A DNA stretch of 64,000 nucleotides, taken from positions 2,874,501 to 2,938,500 of the forward strand of contig NZ_AP025591.1 in assembly GCF_023169945.1 (NCBI RefSeq). Reading direction: 5' to 3'. Below the pieces are notes generated by a model. It was not told the origin of the DNA. It did no database searches and saw only the letters and a program-made list of their open reading frames with translations. This stretch comes from Anaeromyxobacter oryzae (GTDB lineage Bacteria; Myxococcota; Myxococcia; Myxococcales; Anaeromyxobacteraceae). Position 1 is the first letter of the stretch, and every line of letters begins with the position of its first letter. Positions 60,943 to 64,000 of the stretch are shown here, piece by piece. The position numbers were made by a program, and so were the translations under genes.

Positions 60943-62025
60943 ATGCTGCCCGTCCTCTTCCGCATCGTGATCCCGGCGGGCTTCGGGAAGCCCGCCCTCG
61001 TCTTCGTCGCGCTCGCCGTCGTCCTCGCCCGGGCGGTCGGCTACGTCCGCCGGTCGGCGCGGGACGGCGAGAAGGTGTCCTTCCGGGAGGCGCTCAAGGG
61101 CGACGCGTGGGTGATCGGCGGCCTCGTCGTGCTCGCGGCCGCGCTCTTCCGGAGCGGCCTCCTCGACGGGGAGATCCGGCTCCCCGTCCACGCCTACGGC
61201 CTCCTCATCGCGACGGGGTTCCTCGCCGGCATCTTCCTCGCGCAGCGCGAGGCGCGGCGGCGCGGCCAGGACGGTGAGCGGATCGCGGACCTCGCCTTCT
61301 GGATCCTCGTCGCGGCCCTCGTCGGCAGCCGCGTCTACTTCATCCTCGTCAACTTCGACGACTACTTCGGCCCGGGGCGGTTCCTCGCGGTGACGCCGTT
61401 CGGACGGATGCCGCGTTTCCTCGCGGTCTGGGAGGGCGGGCTCGTCTTCTACGGGGGGTTCATCGGCGCCGCCCTCACCGCCTTCCTCTACATGCGGCGG
61501 CACCGGATGCCGTTCCTCGCCCACGCGGACACCCTCATCCCGTCGGTGGCGATCGGCCACTTCTTCGGACGGCTCGGGTGCTTCTGCGCCGGGTGCTGCT
61601 GGGGCGGCGTCGCTCACGGCCACCTGCCCTGGGCGGCGCGGTTCCCGCCCGAGTCGCTCGCGTACCAGACGTTCGCCGCGCGCGCCCACCCCGCCGACTT
61701 CCTCGCGCCGGGCGGCGCGACCACGCTCCCGCTCCACCCCACGCAGCTCTACGAGTCGTTCGGCGAGCTCGGCCTGTTCCTGCTCCTCGTCCTCCTGGTG
61801 CGGCCGCGGAAGCGGTTCCACGGGCAGGTGCTCGCGAGCTGGCTCCTTCTCTACGCGGTGCTCCGCTGGACGGTCGAGACGTTCCGCGGCGACGTCGAGC
61901 GCGGCGTGTGGCTCGGCCTCGGCGCCGGGCAGTGGACGTCGCTCGTGATCTTCGCCGTCGGCGCCGCGCTCTGGGCGGGCCTGCGCCGGCGCCAGGCATC
62001 CCTCGCGCCGGCCGGCGCGGTGTAG
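60943..62025 (+). CDS. lgt: Prolipoprotein diacylglyceryl transferase Lgt
   Basis: The 360-residue integral membrane enzyme carries out the first step of lipoprotein maturation, moving diacylglycerol from phosphatidylglycerol to the lipobox Cys. The catalytic-region HAYGLLIATGFLAGI, GGLVFYGGFIGAALTAF and the signature GHFFGRLGCFCAGCCWGG are present, as is LHPTQLYESFGEL. An extra N-terminal hydrophobic part (residues 1-70) precedes the core. It follows lspA by 18 nt, so both maturation enzymes are made together. Confidence 0.96.
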   Translation: MLPVLFRIVIPAGFGKPALVFVALAVVLARAVGYVRRSARDGEKVSFREALKGDAWVIGGLVVLAAALFRSGLLDGEIRLPVHAYGLLIATGFLAGIFLAQREARRRGQDGERIADLAFWILVAALVGSRVYFILVNFDDYFGPGRFLAVTPFGRMPRFLAVWEGGLVFYGGFIGAALTAFLYMRRHRMPFLAHADTLIPSVAIGHFFGRLGCFCAGCCWGGVAHGHLPWAARFPPESLAYQTFAARAHPADFLAPGGATTLPLHPTQLYESFGELGLFLLLVLLVRPRKRFHGQVLASWLLLYAVLRWTVETFRGDVERGVWLGLGAGQWTSLVIFAVGAALWAGLRRRQASLAPAGAV

Positions 62026-62084
62026 GCGCGTCCGCGCGGCGCGAACGTTGATCGCCGGCCGCTCCCGCCGATACACTCGCAGGC

Positions 62085-62837
62085 GTGCCGCTCCCCCCGC
62101 AGAAGCCGCCCGGCCGGCCGGGCCTCGCGCCGTCCGCGGAGGAGCAGGCGCAGGCGCGCCGCCACCAGACCGACGAGCTCGGTGACGAGGCGCAGCGGAT
62201 CGAGGAGGAGCTCGAGGCGCTGAAGGCGCGGTACGAGCAGTACTTCCTCGGCGTCGAGCGGCGCGAGCCCGCGAAGTGGCGCGACGACGTGAAGAAGAAG
62301 GTGCTGCGCCTCAAGGGCGCCTTCACCCGGAACACCGGGCTCAAGTTCAAGATCCAGTCGCTGCACGCCCGCTATCTCTCGTACGAGCGGCTCTGGCTCC
62401 GGAGCGCGCGAGAGAAGGAGGAGGGCACCTACCGGCGCGACGTGTTCAAGGCGCGGCTCCGCTCCCGCGACCCGGAAGCCGCGCCGGCACCCGACGCGCC
62501 GTCGGCTGCGGCCGCACCGGCGGCGAGCGCGACGGCGACGTCCGCGGCACCTCCCGCGCCGCCCGCCGCGAAGCCGGCGGCGCCTGCGTCACCGTCCGTG
62601 AAGCCGACCGCTTCGGCCGCCGCGAGCGATCCGCAGCTCCGCGCGCTCTACGACGCGTACATCGCCGCGAAGAAGCGCTGCAACGAGGACGTCTCGAAGC
62701 TCACCTACGACGCGGTCGCCCGAAGCGTGTCGAAGCAGGTTCCGGAGCTGATCGCGAAGTACAAGGCGAAGTCGGTGGACTTCAAGGTCGAGGTCAGGGA
62801 CGGGAAGGCCGTGCTGAAGGCCATCCCGAAGCTCTAG
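62085..62837 (+). CDS. Hypothetical protein, myxobacterial MXAN_5187-like C-terminal domain
   Basis: The 250-residue product starts at GTG 62085. The N-terminal half is a coiled-coil (EEQAQARRHQTDELGDEAQRIEEELEAL, quoted to TDELGDEAQR) with a basic conserved patch WRDDVKKKVLRLKGAF and IQSLHARYLSYERLWLRS. An Ala/Pro linker (about 130-180) leads to a C-terminal domain LRALYDAYIAAKKRCNEDV ... TYDAVARSVSKQVPELI. I recall this type of domain as widespread in myxobacteria (MXAN_5187 C-terminal type); that link is from memory. It has no signal peptide and no known function. Confidence 0.65.
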   Translation: MPLPPQKPPGRPGLAPSAEEQAQARRHQTDELGDEAQRIEEELEALKARYEQYFLGVERREPAKWRDDVKKKVLRLKGAFTRNTGLKFKIQSLHARYLSYERLWLRSAREKEEGTYRRDVFKARLRSRDPEAAPAPDAPSAAAAPAASATATSAAPPAPPAAKPAAPASPSVKPTASAAASDPQLRALYDAYIAAKKRCNEDVSKLTYDAVARSVSKQVPELIAKYKAKSVDFKVEVRDGKAVLKAIPKL

Positions 62838-62906
62838 GCCAACCCGCGCGAGTCCTTCGCGCGCCCCTCACTGGTGCACCAAGCATCCCACGGTCGCGCG
62901 ACAGCG

Positions 62907-62927
62907 GATCGCACGCGATCGCGTTTT
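62907..62927 (+). terminator. Possible terminator after the coiled-coil gene
   Basis: GATCGC/GCGATC inverted repeat (62907-62920), followed by GCGTTTT, lies about 70 nt past the stop. The loop is very short, so the fold may open to four bases. Confidence 0.4.
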
Positions 62928-63058
62928 GCCTGCCGTGAAGAGCGCTTGCGCGCCTCGCCTCACCCTCGGGGTGTGGACTCCCGCGAGGAGGTTTCCTCTG
63001 GAGGGGCAAGTGCGCAAGCTCCCTCCACGGAGCGGTCAGGAGCGGGGGTTCCACCGCC

Positions 63059-63466
63059 ATGCAATCGAAAGCCGCCATGCCGGCGCTCGTCGCCGCCTGC
63101 CTCCTCGCCGTCGCGTGTGCTCCCCGCGACGCGGACATCCGCAGGGCGCGTGTCACGGCGGAGCGGCGCAACCTCGAGAACGCGCTCGACCGGCTCGAGG
63201 ATCGGCTCGTCCTCAACCAGTCCCGCGTCCGCTTCTGGAACGAGATGAAGGAGCGGCACGAGAGCGTCACCGCCATCGCGTGCGCGTCGATGGAGGAGCA
63301 CGCCACGGAGATGGCGCTGAAGCGGCTCAGGGACGGCTCGTCCCGCGAGGTCGCGCGCCGCTCCTCGCTCGATCGCGCGCGCGTGGCGAGCGTGCACCCG
63401 GCGGCAGCCGAGGCGCCGGCCCCTCCGCCGCCGGCGGCGCGGGCCGCCACCGCGCCGGCGCCGTAG
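63059..63466 (+). CDS. Small lipoprotein with helical domain and Pro/Ala tail
   Basis: The 135-residue product starts at ATG 63059. The lipoprotein signal MPALVAACLLAVAC (lipobox LAVAC) is followed by a charged helical segment (RRARVTAERRNLENALDRLEDRL, quoted to ENALDRLEDRL; SRVRFWNEMKERHESV). A disordered Ala/Pro tail ends it. No family was recognised. It is the last gene before tRNA-Phe. Confidence 0.68.
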   Translation: MQSKAAMPALVAACLLAVACAPRDADIRRARVTAERRNLENALDRLEDRLVLNQSRVRFWNEMKERHESVTAIACASMEEHATEMALKRLRDGSSREVARRSSLDRARVASVHPAAAEAPAPPPPAARAATAPAP

Positions 63467-63575
63467 CGCTCCGGGCGCGCCCGGGCGAAGCGGGCGTTTT
63501 CGGTTTGCGTTCGGGCCCGAGCGATCGTAAAAGGGCACCCCGCCCAGCCGACCCGGTGGGCGCGGAGCGCAGCAC

Positions 63576-63648
63576 GCCTGGGTAGCTCAGTCGGTAGAGC
63601 AGGGGACTGAAAATCCCCGTGTCGGTGGTTCGATTCCGCCCCCAGGCA
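63576..63648 (+). tRNA. tRNA-Phe (anticodon GAA), CCA not encoded
   Basis: A 73-nt cloverleaf. The acceptor stem GCCTGGG pairs with CCCAGGC; the D arm has AGCTCAGTCGGTAGAGC; the anticodon stem GGGGA/TCCCC holds loop CTGAAAA (anticodon GAA, 63609-63611); the T arm is GGTGGTTCGATTCCGCC. After the discriminator A the genome reads CACACC, so CCA must be added by the nucleotidyltransferase, unlike the tRNA-Gln in this window. Confidence 0.95.
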
Positions 63649-63672
63649 CACCATCCCAGCTCGAACATCCGG

Positions 63673-63712
63673 AGCCCCGTGGACTGAAAAGTCCGCGGGG
63701 CTTCACTGTTTT
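63673..63712 (+). terminator. Intrinsic terminator of tRNA-Phe
   Basis: The stem AGCCCCG-T-GGACT pairs with AGTCC-G-CGGGGCT (63673-63685 with 63690-63702) around a GAAA tetraloop. TCACTGTTTT follows. It is a strong terminator 25 nt after the tRNA. Confidence 0.8.
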
Positions 63713-63763
63713 CGGCCCTCGTGCTCGACATGCCGGTCGAGGCAACGGGCGTTCTCCCGGCTC

Positions 63764-64000
63764 TCACGACGCTCCCGGACGGCGGCGGTTCGTGATGAAC
63801 TCGATCTGCGTCCCGTACCGGGAGCGGACCTCCTGTCGAAACTGGGCGAGGTCCATCCCCAGCTTCCGCGAGATGGCGATGAGCGCGGCGAGCTGCTTGC
63901 TGGTCAGCCTCGGCCTGGGCGTGCTCGGAAGCCGGGGTATGGGCGAGGTCTCGACGCGGCGATTCCCGTTCTGTTGCTGGACGGGGCGCGACGGCGACTG
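63764..64000 (-). CDS. C-terminal part of a hypothetical protein (5' end outside window), possibly on a mobile element
   Basis: Not firmly recognised. Seventy-eight codons are open from the right edge to a TGA at 63764-63766. A Pro/Gln/Ser-rich linker (SPSRPVQQQNGNRRVETSP) leads to a compact helical C-terminus (LTSKQLAALIAISRKLGMD, LAQFRQEVRSRYGTQIEFI, then TNRRRPGAS). Short helical domains of this kind after a flexible linker occur at the ends of some phage or plasmid single-strand annealing proteins, but this is only a resemblance. Several codons rare in this window (ATA, TTT, AAT, CAA) appear, hinting at foreign origin. It converges on tRNA-Phe. Confidence 0.5.
   Translation of the reverse strand, partial: QSPSRPVQQQNGNRRVETSPIPRLPSTPRPRLTSKQLAALIAISRKLGMDLAQFRQEVRSRYGTQIEFITNRRRPGAS

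Overview
This window is a GC-rich (about 70 percent by eye) bacterial chromosome segment that spans the replication origin region. It carries rpmH, rnpA, yidD, yidC and jag on one strand and dnaA, dnaN, recF and gyrB on the other, together with parA/parB, four parS sites and a bactofilin. The composition, the many lipobox proteins, the bactofilin beside parAB and the split ATP synthase operons suggest a member of the Myxococcota, most like Anaeromyxobacter. That assignment is inference from gene content and style, not from a database match.

Layout. 1-7.9 kb (minus strand): a truncated LpoA-like lipoprotein gene, dnaJ, dnaK, grpE, hrcA and a TPR lipoprotein, which form a heat-shock locus with several visible promoters. 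8.2-16.4 kb (plus): mfd, three linked SurA/PrsA-type foldase genes, and pdxA. 17-18.2 kb: a secreted Fes-like esterase. 18.4-33.8 kb (minus): ychF; atpZ-I-B-E-F with a clear promoter and terminator; a PLP enzyme; hemL; a TPR lipoprotein overlapping gyrA; and atpH-A-G-D-C. 33.9-34.4 kb (plus): a small heat-shock protein. 34.5-41.1 kb (minus): bactofilin, parB, parA, the parS cluster, rsmG, a 71-residue protein, jag, yidC, yidD, rnpA and rpmH. 41.4-50.6 kb (plus): dnaA, the probable oriC, dnaN, recF, gyrB, fabH, tRNA-Gln, an archaemetzincin-like gene and a Cys-cluster gene. 51.3-57.3 kb (minus): a Spy-like protein, a membrane Fe-S oxidoreductase, a repeat-rich lipoprotein, a DsbA-like protein and a RimK-like ligase. 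57.5-63.7 kb (plus): ileS-lspA-lgt, a myxobacterial-type hypothetical gene, a small lipoprotein and tRNA-Phe. A partial gene of unusual codon use enters from the right edge just past tRNA-Phe.

How it works together. The core is the replication and segregation module: DnaA/oriC, the beta clamp, gyrase, ParABS, and probably a bactofilin scaffold. Around it sit housekeeping modules for membrane-protein insertion (YidC/YidD/Jag), energy (F1Fo ATPase), protein folding (DnaK system, Hsp20, periplasmic foldases) and lipoprotein maturation (LspA, Lgt), which fits the many lipoproteins encoded here. No CRISPR array, insertion sequence or complete mobile element is visible. The features most worth a second look are an archaemetzincin-like protein lacking its catalytic Glu, stepwise loss of parvulin catalytic histidines in the foldase cluster, the His- and Met-rich protein tails, the parS cluster, and the possible element boundary at tRNA-Phe.
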